A stretch of DNA of 42,685 nt, taken from Microbacterium sp. Its GTDB lineage: Bacteria; Actinomycetota; Actinomycetes; Actinomycetales; Microbacteriaceae. The stretch lies in assembly GCF_029263575.1 (NCBI RefSeq), contig NZ_JAJUFV010000007.1, positions 1 to 42,685 of the forward strand. Direction: 5' to 3'. Made by a program: the position numbers and the translations under genes. Below are positions 15,234-22,823 of the stretch, in pieces (position 1 is the stretch's first letter; each line of letters begins with the position of its first letter). Under the pieces are notes generated by a model. That model ran no database searches. It saw only the letters and a list, made by a program, of their open reading frames with translations, and was not told where the DNA came from.

Positions 15234-15737
15234 ATGTCCCAGCCCGCCACCCTCCCTGCACCGTTCGTGTTCGACCGCGACTACAACAACCACGAGCAGG
15301 TCCGGCACCTCATGCCCGACTACCTCGCCCGGTACGCCGAGCTGACCCGTGCGGGACGGTACCCGTACAACGACGAGTTCAAGCAGCTGCCGTGCCTCGC
15401 CACCACCGACGACAAGAACCAGGACACCGCGATCTACCTCATGCAGAACCTGCGCCGCATCGACGAGGAGAACGCGTGGGAGGCCGACTTCCTCGCCGCC
15501 GGTGGCCGCGTCGTCGACCCTGCCGAGTTCGATGCGAACCCCGACCTGATGCTGCGCGGCACGTTCGTACATCGCAACGTCTACAGCGGCAATCACGGTT
15601 GGCGTGAGTACGAGGCGGCACGCCTCATCCGCGACGGCCGCACCTTCGTCGTGATCCCGAAGGGGAAGCGCAACGGACACATCCTCGGATACGGCGCACG
15701 CATCCTCCACCGCCCCGCCACCAAGGCACGCCGCTGA
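15234..15737 (+). CDS. Hypothetical soluble protein
   Basis: 167 residues from the ATG at 15234, behind GAACGGAGATGCC, the leader type shared with 13649 and 14086. It begins MSQPATLPAPFVFDRDYNNH. It contains YLARYAELTRAGRYPYNDEF, RIDEENAWEADFLAAGG and RDGRTFVVIPKGKRNGHILG, a basic glycine-rich end that could touch nucleic acid. No membrane segment and no recognised catalytic motif. Unknown function. Confidence 0.7.
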   Translation: MSQPATLPAPFVFDRDYNNHEQVRHLMPDYLARYAELTRAGRYPYNDEFKQLPCLATTDDKNQDTAIYLMQNLRRIDEENAWEADFLAAGGRVVDPAEFDANPDLMLRGTFVHRNVYSGNHGWREYEAARLIRDGRTFVVIPKGKRNGHILGYGARILHRPATKARR

Positions 15738-15741
15738 GCCG

Positions 15742-15752
15742 CCCGCGCATAG
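15742..15752 (+). promoter_or_regulatory. CCCGCGCATAG box before 15788
   Basis: CCCGCGCATAG, identical to the box at 15182, 35 bases before the start at 15788. Confidence 0.45.
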
Positions 15753-15787
15753 GCACTCCGACGCCAAGGAACCCGAGGAGACCCCCG

Positions 15788-16009
15788 ATGAGCACCGAAA
15801 CGGACACGCCCGCGACGGACCACCTGCACGCCACAGCCGAGAAGAGCGCCAGGCGCGTGAACGCGCTCAGCACGGTGCTGGACGCCGCCGACAACTGGCT
15901 CAAGGAACTGCACAACTGGATCATCCCCGAAGCTGACCAGGAGGACCGCGAACACTACGAAGAGTCCGCCAGACAGCTCGAGGCCGCGATCGAGGAGCTG
16001 ACCAAGTGA
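15788..16009 (+). CDS. Small helical hypothetical protein
   Basis: 73 residues, ATG at 15788 behind GAGGAGA. Nearly all helix: KSARRVNALSTVLDAADNWL, then EDREHYEESARQLEAAIEEL. Coiled-coil-like and acidic. The stop is overlapped by the GTG of the next gene (GTGA at 16006). Unknown function. Confidence 0.65.
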   Translation: MSTETDTPATDHLHATAEKSARRVNALSTVLDAADNWLKELHNWIIPEADQEDREHYEESARQLEAAIEELTK

Positions 16010-16422
16010 CCGGCGCGAGCATCAGTCGGATCGCCGCGGACGCCGCGGACGCCGCACTGCGCGATCTGCTCGCGCGGAACGGCGTGCGCCCGGAGTTCGA
16101 CGGTGAAGAGCCGTGGATGACGTACGCGTGGGAGCTGGGGGAGTCCATCGACTACGAGACGATCAAGCCTCTCGTCGTCGACGCCGCCGCCCGCGCGCTC
16201 ACCGCACAGTCTGTTGCGACGCGCGCACTGAGGACGCCCAGCCAGGTGGCCGACAAGGTGCTCGCCGATCTCGATCTCGGAGGCGAGACGGAGGGGCAGG
16301 AGAAGACAGACGCAGACCTGACACATGCGTGCCAGTCCGGCTGGATGGAGGGCGACACGATTCGCACCCTCATCGAGAGCGCCATCGAAACGGATCGTGC
16401 CCAGTGCGCCCGCCGACAGTAG
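16006..16422 (+). CDS. Hypothetical protein
   Basis: 138 residues from the GTG at 16006, overlapping the previous stop. It begins VTGASISRIAADAADAALRD and contains RNGVRPEFDGEEPWMTYAWE. It is mostly helical and acidic, without membrane segments or catalytic motifs that I can recognise. It closes the block of small coupled genes before the second ParA-like gene. Confidence 0.65.
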   Translation: MTGASISRIAADAADAALRDLLARNGVRPEFDGEEPWMTYAWELGESIDYETIKPLVVDAAARALTAQSVATRALRTPSQVADKVLADLDLGGETEGQEKTDADLTHACQSGWMEGDTIRTLIESAIETDRAQCARRQ

Positions 16423-16442
16423 CTGAAACGCCGTGAGGGCAC

Positions 16443-16465
16443 TTGCCGTAGAGCAGGAGGGTGAA
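16443..16465 (+). promoter_or_regulatory. TTGCCGTAGAGCAG motif, copy 3
   Basis: TTGCCGTAGAGCAGGAGGGT, followed by GAA, is identical to the copy at 4488 over 23 bases. It lies 27 bases upstream of the ParA-like gene at 16493, counted from the end of the 23-base match. Confidence 0.55.
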
Positions 16466-16492
16466 TCAACACGTTCCGCGGGAGGAACCCTC

Positions 16493-17905
16493 ATGGCATT
16501 TCCGACCTTCACGTCGACGATCAGCAATGACGGCACGGCCCTATTCGCTGACGACGACGGCAGGCACCAGAAGATCCGTACGGGCACCGTGGAGGAGGCT
16601 CGTCAGATCGTCTTCGAGAAGGTGTCCACCGAAGCCGAGACGCGCGATGAGTCCGTCATGCTTGTCTCGGTCGAGGACGGGCACACGTTCCGCATCGTCG
16701 TCCACCCGGACGGTTCCGTGGAAGAGCTTCCCGCGGCTGTCAGCGAACCTATCGTCGCCCCGGAACCGGAACCGGCTGGCATCCCGATCCCCGATGCGCA
16801 GTTCGCTCCTGAAACGACCAGCAGCATCCCACTGCCGCAGGAGACCACTTCCGCGCCGTTCCGGAACGATCCGCCCTCGAGCGCCACTATGCCGGGAGTT
16901 GTCGAGTACCCGGCCGCGGCGCCAGGGGTAGAGCCGGAGACCCCGACATCGGCGCCGATCCACCGCCGTCCAACCACAGTGACCACCCGCCGTTCCTTCG
17001 TCGAGCAGCACAAGCAGGAAGCGCCCGCCAAGAAAGGGTGGCGCGGCCTGTTCACGCAGCTCGGCATCCGTATGGCACCGTCCGCGACCGAGATTGCTGA
17101 ACGGGAAGACACCGCGAAGGTTGCACAGCACTGGCCTGGGCCGCGAACCATCTCTGTTGTCAACGCGAAAGGCGGTGCCTCGAAGACGAGTAGCGTCGTC
17201 CTCATCAGCGCGATGTTCGCCCGTGCAGGACGTGGCGGTGTCCTCGCCTGGGACAACAACCAGACCCGCGGCACGCTGGGGTGGCGAACTACCCAAGGCC
17301 CCCACGAGTCCACGCTCCTCGACATGCTCCCGCACACGCAGGAGCTCGTATCGTCTCAGGCGCAGATTGGCGACCTGGCTCGATTTGTGCACCATCAGCC
17401 TGCCGATGGGTTCGACGTGCTCCGTTCCAAGCCCAGCGAGATTGCCGACGCGCAGCGCATCCGCCCCGAGGACGTGAAAGCTCTCCACGAAGTGGCTGCG
17501 AAGTACTACCGGATGATCGTCATGGACTCCGGCAACGACGAATCCGATCCCATGTGGTCAACCATGATTGACCTCACCGACCAACTCGTCCTGGCCACCA
17601 CGAACCGCGTCGAACCCGCCGAAGCTGGCGCGCTCCTGCTCGAGAACCTCTCCAAGCTGGGTCCCCGGTATGAACAGCTCGCCCAGAACGCGGTCGTCAT
17701 TGTGTCCGTCGCCGACAAGACCGCCTCGAAGACTGACATCGACAACATCGTGTCCGGCTTCGAAGCCATGGTGCGTCGCGTCGTCACGATCCCGTTCGAC
17801 CCGGCGATGATCGACGGCCACCTCGCCATCGACAACCTCCGCCCCGAAACCCAGCGTGCTGCCCTCGCCGCCGCCGCGGCGATCGCCGATGGGCTCCACC
17901 AGTAG
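16493..17905 (+). CDS. ParA/MinD-like ATPase with long N-terminal extension
   Basis: 470 residues from the ATG at 16493, behind GGGAGGA; the frame opens at 16433, but that part covers the repeated promoter motif. The first ~215 residues are a Pro/Glu-rich, probably disordered region. A deviant Walker A NAKGGASKTSS follows at about 224-234, then VLAWDNNQTRGTLGWR (switch-like, Walker A') and YYRMIVMDSGNDESD (Walker B region). This is the ParA/MinD SIMIBI ATPase fold, but with Ala-Ser in place of the usual V-G in KGGVGKT. It is distinct from the partition ParA at 28710 and has no RHH partner nearby. It may position the transfer machinery or another cargo. The neighbours are RusA and small genes. 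Confidence 0.8.
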   Translation: MAFPTFTSTISNDGTALFADDDGRHQKIRTGTVEEARQIVFEKVSTEAETRDESVMLVSVEDGHTFRIVVHPDGSVEELPAAVSEPIVAPEPEPAGIPIPDAQFAPETTSSIPLPQETTSAPFRNDPPSSATMPGVVEYPAAAPGVEPETPTSAPIHRRPTTVTTRRSFVEQHKQEAPAKKGWRGLFTQLGIRMAPSATEIAEREDTAKVAQHWPGPRTISVVNAKGGASKTSSVVLISAMFARAGRGGVLAWDNNQTRGTLGWRTTQGPHESTLLDMLPHTQELVSSQAQIGDLARFVHHQPADGFDVLRSKPSEIADAQRIRPEDVKALHEVAAKYYRMIVMDSGNDESDPMWSTMIDLTDQLVLATTNRVEPAEAGALLLENLSKLGPRYEQLAQNAVVIVSVADKTASKTDIDNIVSGFEAMVRRVVTIPFDPAMIDGHLAIDNLRPETQRAALAAAAAIADGLHQ

Positions 17906-17907
17906 TC

Positions 17908-18450
17908 ATGCAAGGCGTCGTGCAGTTCGAGGTGTGGGGTGAGCCTGCCCCGCAGGGATCGAAGTCGTTCAAGGGCATCAGCAGTCGCACGGGCCACGCG
18001 ATCTTGGCGGAGTCGTCGAAGAAGGTGCGGCCGTGGCGTGACCAGGTCGCGTTCATGGCCCGCGCGCACCTGAACCGTACGTACACGCGATGGGAGCCGA
18101 TCACTGGCCCGGTGCATCTGGTCGTCGAGTTCGCGATGCCGCGGCCCGTGTCCGCTCCGAAGACGCGCCGGACCCTGCCGGCGACGAAGCCCGACCTGTC
18201 GAAGCTGCTGCGTTCCACGGAGGATGCGCTGACCACGGCGGGCGTGTGGGGTGATGACGGGCAGGTGGTGGACGTGACGATGCGGGAACGGTACGTCGCG
18301 ACCGATTCGAGGGTGACGGCGCCGGGGGATCTCGAGCACGTGGGCGCTCGGATCACCGTCATCCCCGTCGCGTCCGCGGACACCCTGTGGGAGGAAGATC
18401 TCGCCGGGCAGGTCATCTCGCTCTACGAACAGTCCTCGCAGGCGGCGTGA
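17908..18450 (+). CDS. rusA: RusA-type Holliday junction resolvase
   Basis: 180 residues, starting two bases after the ParA-like stop. The N-terminus (VQFEVWGEPAPQGSKSF) and the segment KPDLSKLLRSTEDAL...GVWGDDGQVVDV match the RusA family signature KPD-x-x-x-L-x-K...DAL...DD-x-Q-V, with the metal-binding aspartates present. RusA is a dimeric endonuclease that cleaves four-way junctions, and phages and plasmids often carry it for recombination-dependent replication. The length is longer than E. coli RusA because of a C-terminal extension. The gene converges on the SprT-like gene. Confidence 0.88.
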   Translation: MQGVVQFEVWGEPAPQGSKSFKGISSRTGHAILAESSKKVRPWRDQVAFMARAHLNRTYTRWEPITGPVHLVVEFAMPRPVSAPKTRRTLPATKPDLSKLLRSTEDALTTAGVWGDDGQVVDVTMRERYVATDSRVTAPGDLEHVGARITVIPVASADTLWEEDLAGQVISLYEQSSQAA

Positions 18451-18453
18451 CCA

Positions 18454-18478
18454 CGGGCGCCGGGATCACGCGCGCCCG
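18454..18478. terminator. Weak hairpin between convergent genes
   Basis: CGGGCGC (18454-18460) pairs with GCGCCCG (18472-18478). The hairpin lies across the convergent stops of rusA and the SprT-like gene. The stem is only seven base pairs with no T-run, so confidence is low. Confidence 0.35.
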
Positions 18479-19143
18479 GACAGGGCGCTCGTGAAGCGTT
18501 CCCTGGCCTCCTGCAGGGCGGCATCACCGTCCGTCGCCGAGGCAACGTGCTCGAGATCCTCACCGGTCACGTGCAGACGGAACCGCGTGTCATGCACGCG
18601 CCACTCCTGGCCGGTGCGGACGTGGATCCCGCGATAGTAGCCATTTCGGGTGCGACGGATGAGGATCAGCACGTCGCCATCTGACTGCGTCAAGGGCGAC
18701 TCGAGCACGACACGCGTCCCTGCCGTCAACCGGCCCGCCAGATGCCCGGGCGTCGGCGCCTGGCTGCTGTGCTGTTCGGCGATCGCGTCCGCGCGTCGCT
18801 GTTCCTGCAGGTGTCTGTAGGCCGGGTTCGTGCCGGTGCGGTCGCCGCTGCAGCCGATCTCGAGCGCGATGCGTTTCCATTCGGGGCCGTGCCCGGTGTG
18901 GCCGTGGCGCTCGTAGGCGAGAGCGTGCGCGATCTCGTGCAGGATCGTGTCGCGCACGGATGATTCGTCAGCGCTGGTCACGTAGTCGCGCGAGAAGTGG
19001 ATCTTGCGTGCGTTCATGTTGCACATCCCGAGCCGGCGGCGCGCGCCATCGAACTGGGGACGCCACCGCCCGTACAGGCCGTGCGTCGTCATGAGTTCGA
19101 TCGCGAGGCCCAGTGCCCGCATCAGGTCCATCAGCTGCTCCAT
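18466..19143 (-). CDS. SprT-like zinc metalloprotease
   Basis: 225 residues from the ATG at 19141-19143. An ATG at 19131 with GGAG six bases ahead is equally possible; the frame extends to 19272, but that part crosses a promoter box. Active-site motif HEIAHALAYERHGHTGHGPEW, seen at about residue 70, is the SprT/Spartan signature (HExxH followed by H-G-xx-W). A C-terminal domain of about 90 residues (AGTRVVLESPLTQSDGDVLI... GYYRGIHVRTG) looks like a small beta barrel that could bind a partner. SprT/Spartan proteases in other organisms cut DNA-protein crosslinks. On a mobile element that could clear blocked forks or covalent relaxase, which is inference. Confidence 0.8.
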   Translation of the reverse strand: MEQLMDLMRALGLAIELMTTHGLYGRWRPQFDGARRRLGMCNMNARKIHFSRDYVTSADESSVRDTILHEIAHALAYERHGHTGHGPEWKRIALEIGCSGDRTGTNPAYRHLQEQRRADAIAEQHSSQAPTPGHLAGRLTAGTRVVLESPLTQSDGDVLILIRRTRNGYYRGIHVRTGQEWRVHDTRFRLHVTGEDLEHVASATDGDAALQEARERFTSALSGRA

Positions 19144-19178
19144 CCTGAGCACGGTTCCTCTGCCGCGGCTCGGGATCC

Positions 19179-19189
19179 TCATGCGCGGG
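19179..19189 (-). promoter_or_regulatory. CCCGCGCATGA box before the SprT-like gene
   Basis: TCATGCGCGGG on the plus strand, 35 bases upstream of the chosen start at 19143. It argues against the longer reading frame. Confidence 0.5.
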
Positions 19190-19423
19190 GCGGTGGCGTC
19201 GACCGTGAGCTGGGTGTGCGTGACTGTGCAGTCGTGTGCAGTACGCATCACTCGATGCTTCTCTGATCGCATACGTCCTGCGCTGTTGGCGGATGCTCGC
19301 GTGGCGTGGCACTACGCTCGCTCAGCATCGTTGGCGGGCGTCGCTACGCGGTCACGGCATTCTGCGTGCCGTAGACCTCGAATGAGAGGCGCCACGATGT
19401 GGTCGTGCGCGGCCAGGTGTACC

Positions 19424-19455
19424 GGGAATCACTCGTATGCACGCATGATCTAGGT
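19424..19455 (+). promoter_or_regulatory. Leaderless-type promoter, copy d
   Basis: GGGAAT (19424-19429), 14 bases, CATGAT (19444-19449), CTAGGT, then ATG at 19456. The sequence TGTACCGGGAAT resembles TGTGCCGGGAAT of copy c. Confidence 0.6.
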
Positions 19456-19692
19456 ATGAGCGAAGACACAGGGGACTCCGGCGGGCGCGCCAAGTTCGGC
19501 TTCATGGACGAGAACGAGCTCTCCGAGTACATCGACGTGCCCGTCGCCACGCTCCGATCGATGCGGTCTCGAGGTGGGGGTCCGCCGTTCGTCAAGCTCG
19601 GCCGCAGAGTCCGGTACGTCCCCAGCGTCGTCGACAAGTGGATCATGGACCAGCTGCGCACCACCACCGGCGACGACGAAGACGACGAGTAG
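19456..19692 (+). CDS. Excisionase-like helix-turn-helix protein
   Basis: 78 residues from the ATG at 19456, which sits six bases after CATGAT; no ribosome binding site is present. FMDENELSEYIDVPVATLRS followed by GGGPPFVKLGRRVRYVPSVVDKWI is the AlpA/excisionase (MerR-like, HTH_17) winged-helix layout: a short helix, 'VP..TL...R..G.GP....G..VRY', then a W-containing helix. Members act as excision factors or small regulators of integrase genes. The integrase lies 3 kb downstream on the opposite strand. I would call it a candidate recombination directionality factor or regulator, not a proven one. Confidence 0.82.
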   Translation: MSEDTGDSGGRAKFGFMDENELSEYIDVPVATLRSMRSRGGGPPFVKLGRRVRYVPSVVDKWIMDQLRTTTGDDEDDE

Positions 19693-19749
19693 CCGTCCCG
19701 CACGCTCTCGACAGGCGTAGCGTCAATCCAACCGCCCAAGGAGGCCGAG

Positions 19750-20154
19750 ATGATCCTCTGGGGATTCGTCATTGCCACCGCCGTCGCCGCTGTTGCCGGC
19801 GTATTCCTCGGGCTGAGGACTGTCTTCGACGACAGCCTCGACGGAAGCCCGAAAGGGCCCCGGGTTCTCTCGCGTCTGACATGGATCACGCTTCTCTGGC
19901 TGGCGTTCGCGATCTATGTCGCCGCAACACACGACGCTGCGGCACTCCTGAGCGCCATCGGTATCGGCGCCAGCGTTCCGCTCGTACTCGGAGCCGCCAC
20001 AACCGCTTACCTCATCCTCTGGCGGAGGCCCCCAAGAGCCCCGAGGAAGCCCACGACCCTGAGCTGTGACCTCGCACAGCCGGCGAACTCCCCGGCCACC
20101 AGGGCAGTCCTACCTGCAGCACCAGACTCAACCCGATTGCCCCCCGGTGGGTAA
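19750..20154 (+). CDS. Small membrane protein
   Basis: 134 residues, ATG at 19750 behind AAGGAGGCC. Hydrophobic segments lie at about 2-22, 42-62 and 67-90, followed by a Pro-rich basic tail (WRRPPRAPRKP). Three membrane passes are likely. It has no recognised motif. It lies between the HTH gene and the ImmA/IrrE gene and may belong with the membrane proteins downstream. Confidence 0.7.
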   Translation: MILWGFVIATAVAAVAGVFLGLRTVFDDSLDGSPKGPRVLSRLTWITLLWLAFAIYVAATHDAAALLSAIGIGASVPLVLGAATTAYLILWRRPPRAPRKPTTLSCDLAQPANSPATRAVLPAAPDSTRLPPGG

Positions 20155-20195
20155 CATCGATCGCAGCGTCAACATGAAGCCAAGGAGGAGGTGGC

Positions 20196-20618
20196 GTGAT
20201 GACGGGGGATCCGGTCACGCAGATTCGCTGGCCCGAGCGTGTGTCCGTGGAGAACCTCGCCGCCGAGATCGCACGCATCGGCGGCTTCGGCACGGTCACG
20301 CTCGAGACGTTCCCCGATTACATGCGAGACACCGGCGTCAGCGGCGTCACACTGGCGCGTGACGGGAACGCAGAAGTGTTTGTCAACCCGGGCCTGACTG
20401 ACCTGAACCGGAAGCTGACGATCCTGCACGAGTACGCGCACATCCTCCACGGCGACCTCGCCTCCGACGACGAGTACGCGATCATGCACCGCTCCGTGTT
20501 CGACGACCCGCGCGAGAAGCGCGCCGAGGAGACAGGGATGCGTTTGCTGTTCGAGATCCAGCAGCGCGAGCACGACACCGACGTGCTGCGTTTCATCGGC
20601 GGAGGACCCGGCGAGTGA
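20196..20618 (+). CDS. ImmA/IrrE-family metallopeptidase
   Basis: 140 residues from the GTG at 20196; an ATG follows directly at 20199 and is equally good behind AAGGAGGAG. Zinc motif HEYAH (about H78, E79, H82), in context LNRKLTILHEYAHILHGD, is the ImmA/IrrE (DUF955) signature. Such enzymes cleave repressor proteins, often XRE-type, to switch on mobile elements or stress genes. No cognate XRE repressor gene is adjacent. The stop overlaps the next gene (GTGA at 20615), which encodes a membrane protein. This pairing is one I know from actinobacteria, and it suggests a signalling unit. Confidence 0.85.
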   Translation: MMTGDPVTQIRWPERVSVENLAAEIARIGGFGTVTLETFPDYMRDTGVSGVTLARDGNAEVFVNPGLTDLNRKLTILHEYAHILHGDLASDDEYAIMHRSVFDDPREKRAEETGMRLLFEIQQREHDTDVLRFIGGGPGE

Positions 20619-21727
20619 GCTTCCTCCCGCTCGTCGTCATCGTCGCGGCCATCGGGCTGCTGCTGTTCGTCTCGCTCACACATCGCGGCCGCGGTGACCG
20701 CACGAAGCTCCTGTGGGTGGCGGTCCTGGCATTGACCTTCGCCGTGCTCGCGCGGGAGCTCTCAGGCCCGCTCGGGCACGTGCCGGTGCTCGACCTGTTC
20801 AAGCGCATCGCCCTCGTCGCGTCCGAGACCAGCGCGATACTCCTGGTGCTGACGTTCCGACGCGAGTCGATCACGCGCCGCACCGGCCGGATCATCTGGG
20901 CCGTCGCGGCAGCCGTCTCGGTGCTGCAAGCCGTCCTCCTCCCGACCGTGCCGCTCCTCCCGGACGGCACCGTGCCGCCGTACTCAGATGTCGTCGGAAT
21001 CCCCGGGCCGGTCGCCTACTTCGCCGTGAACCAGTTCGCGCTCCTCACCTTCGTCGCAGTCGGCGCGACCGGCTGCATCCGTGCGCTCAGGAACGCCCGC
21101 CAGCCGCGGGCCGCGAAGATCTCGCTGATCCTGCTCCTCACCGCGGGCGCGTGCATCGTCGTGTACGCGATCACCGGACTCGCGCTGCTCGTGGGGCTGC
21201 CCATGGATCACGACGCCGTCATCCAGCGTGTGATGCTGCTCGGGACGTTCATCAGCCTGTGCGCCAGCCTCACCGTCGGCGGGATCCACAAGATCGTCAG
21301 CAACGGTCAGCGCCGTGACGCGGTCAACACCGCCACGGACATCATCGAGCCGCTGTGGAACGTCGTCACGACACTGCGGCCCGGCGTCGTCGTCGACTTC
21401 CCGACGTCGACCCAATACGAACGCCTCACCCGCCTCACGATCGAGACGAACGATGCACTGGCCCTCCTGCGGAACGACGCTGCCGACACACTGACGCAGT
21501 TGCGCGCCACCCATCCGTCGGAACCGGACGTGACAGCTGGCCTCCTCGCGCACCTCGCGGGAAGCGACGCACTCCCGCCGTTGGACAAGCGCCTCGACTG
21601 GAACCGTCTCTTGCGCGTGGCTCGCCGGTTGGGCAACGACAGCCTCTCCGCGTCCATCTTCGACCTCTACCGCGTCCGAGACGCGTTCGCGCGAGCACGC
21701 CGCCCCGCGACCGTGCAGACCGCATGA
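20615..21727 (+). CDS. MAB_1171c/DUF6545-like multi-spanning membrane protein
   Basis: 370 residues, GTG at 20615, overlapping the ImmA/IrrE stop. About seven hydrophobic segments lie within residues 1-230: MSFLPLVVIVAAIGLLLFVS, LLWVAVLALTFAVLA, SAILLVLTFR, IIWAVAAAVSVLQAVLL, FALLTFVAVGATG, LILLLTAGACIVVYA and VMLLGTFISLCASL. A soluble C-terminal domain (about 235-370) follows, helical with Arg-rich patches. The layout and its position after an ImmA/IrrE gene fit the MAB_1171c-type family (DUF6545 C-terminal domain), as far as I can recall. A role as sensor or effector of the protease is inferred. Its stop overlaps the PAP2-like start (ATGA at 21724). Confidence 0.75.
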   Translation: MSFLPLVVIVAAIGLLLFVSLTHRGRGDRTKLLWVAVLALTFAVLARELSGPLGHVPVLDLFKRIALVASETSAILLVLTFRRESITRRTGRIIWAVAAAVSVLQAVLLPTVPLLPDGTVPPYSDVVGIPGPVAYFAVNQFALLTFVAVGATGCIRALRNARQPRAAKISLILLLTAGACIVVYAITGLALLVGLPMDHDAVIQRVMLLGTFISLCASLTVGGIHKIVSNGQRRDAVNTATDIIEPLWNVVTTLRPGVVVDFPTSTQYERLTRLTIETNDALALLRNDAADTLTQLRATHPSEPDVTAGLLAHLAGSDALPPLDKRLDWNRLLRVARRLGNDSLSASIFDLYRVRDAFARARRPATVQTA

Positions 21728-22323
21728 CGGCCGCGACAGCGACAGACCGGGCTGCCCGGATCGTCACCGAGGTGAGCACGCCGGCCGTCTCCGTCTTCGC
21801 CGTCGCGATCCTGTGCGGCATCCAGTCCACCGGAGGATGGGACGGCGCCGCCTGGGGGGCCGTCCTCGGCATCTTCTGCGCCGTCATCCCCTACGTGACC
21901 CTCGAGATCGCCGCCCGCCGCGGCCGCATCACCGACCGGCATGTCACCAAGCGCGGCCAACGCCCGTGGGCGTACGCCATGTGCCTCGCATCGGTCGCGG
22001 CCGGGATCGTCACGATGCTCGTCCTCGGCGCGCCGATCCTGATCCAGTGGGCGCTGGGGACGATGGTTGCCGCGCTGGTCATCTCCGCTGCGGTCACCGC
22101 ACTCGGGCCGAAGGTGTCCATGCACGCGATGTGCCTGACGGCGTTCTTCGTGCTCGCGGCCTTGTTCACCACGCTGTGGTGGCTTGCGGGGCTCGCGATC
22201 CTGCTGCCCGTCGTGGTGTGGAGCCGGCTCCGCCTCGAGCACCACTCCCCGGTAGAGGCTGTTCTGGGCACCATCATCGGTGCTGCCGTGACGGTCGTGT
22301 CGTGGTTCTTCGCGCCCGTCTGA
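21724..22323 (+). CDS. PAP2-like membrane phosphatase (degenerate motif)
   Basis: 199 residues from the ATG at 21724, overlapping the previous stop. About five hydrophobic segments. Three partial PAP2 signatures are seen in order: TKRGQRP (motif 1, K...RP), KVSMHA where PSGH is usual (motif 2, with the histidine kept), and SRLRLEHHSPVE (motif 3, SR-x5-H-x3-D with Glu for Asp). The fold is likely that of a lipid phosphatase, acting on lipid phosphates in the membrane. The altered motifs may reduce or change activity. It is the third gene of a coupled protease/membrane protein/PAP2 unit. Confidence 0.75.
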   Translation: MTAATATDRAARIVTEVSTPAVSVFAVAILCGIQSTGGWDGAAWGAVLGIFCAVIPYVTLEIAARRGRITDRHVTKRGQRPWAYAMCLASVAAGIVTMLVLGAPILIQWALGTMVAALVISAAVTALGPKVSMHAMCLTAFFVLAALFTTLWWLAGLAILLPVVVWSRLRLEHHSPVEAVLGTIIGAAVTVVSWFFAPV

Positions 22324-22329
22324 CCAGAC
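22318..22329. promoter_or_regulatory. Short palindrome upstream of 22383
   Basis: GTCTGACCAGAC lies at the 3' end of the PAP2-like gene. It is followed by TAGTCT, which could be a -10 element with TTCGCG 17 bases ahead. It may be an operator for the membrane gene at 22383. Confidence 0.35.
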
Positions 22330-22382
22330 AGTAGTCTTCACTCGGGCCTTCGAATGTCAGATGCCTGAGGGAGTTTCGACGC

Positions 22383-22784
22383 ATGCTCTACGCCGTGACC
22401 GCCGTCCTCGCCGGTGCCGCTGTCGTCCTGCTCCTGCTGTCGATGCGGCCCGTCACCAATCGCGCCGCACCATCAGTGGACGAGTTCGAAGAGGTGCTGC
22501 TCCGGCCAGACGTGAACGCCGAGCTCGAGAACCGGTGGACTCGTGAGGAGCTGGTCGCTCTGCGCGCGAACCTGCTCGCACGCCGCAACCGGAAGGCGAT
22601 GCGCGCGGTCGGCCTGTTCCTGTTCATGGTCACCGTCACCGTCCTGGTCATCGCCGCGTTCACCCTCGGGATGCCCATGCAAGCGCTATGGCTGGTGCTC
22701 GGCGCCGTGAGCCTTGCCGTCCTCGCCTGGCCGAACATGGTCGCGGCGAGCAAGGCCCACTCGCTCGCCGCCTACATCTACTGA
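22383..22784 (+). CDS. Small membrane protein
   Basis: 133 residues, ATG at 22383, 59 bases after the PAP2 stop. One hydrophobic N-terminal segment (2-21) and two C-terminal ones (about 79-98 and 101-118) flank a charged, helical middle (ENRWTREELVALRANLLARRNRKA). No motif recognised. It may extend the membrane unit upstream or be independent, since a possible promoter lies at 22330. Confidence 0.7.
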   Translation: MLYAVTAVLAGAAVVLLLLSMRPVTNRAAPSVDEFEEVLLRPDVNAELENRWTREELVALRANLLARRNRKAMRAVGLFLFMVTVTVLVIAAFTLGMPMQALWLVLGAVSLAVLAWPNMVAASKAHSLAAYIY

Positions 22785-22823
22785 CCACGCGCGCCCGAAC
22801 CGCGCACCCTACGAACCCGGCCG

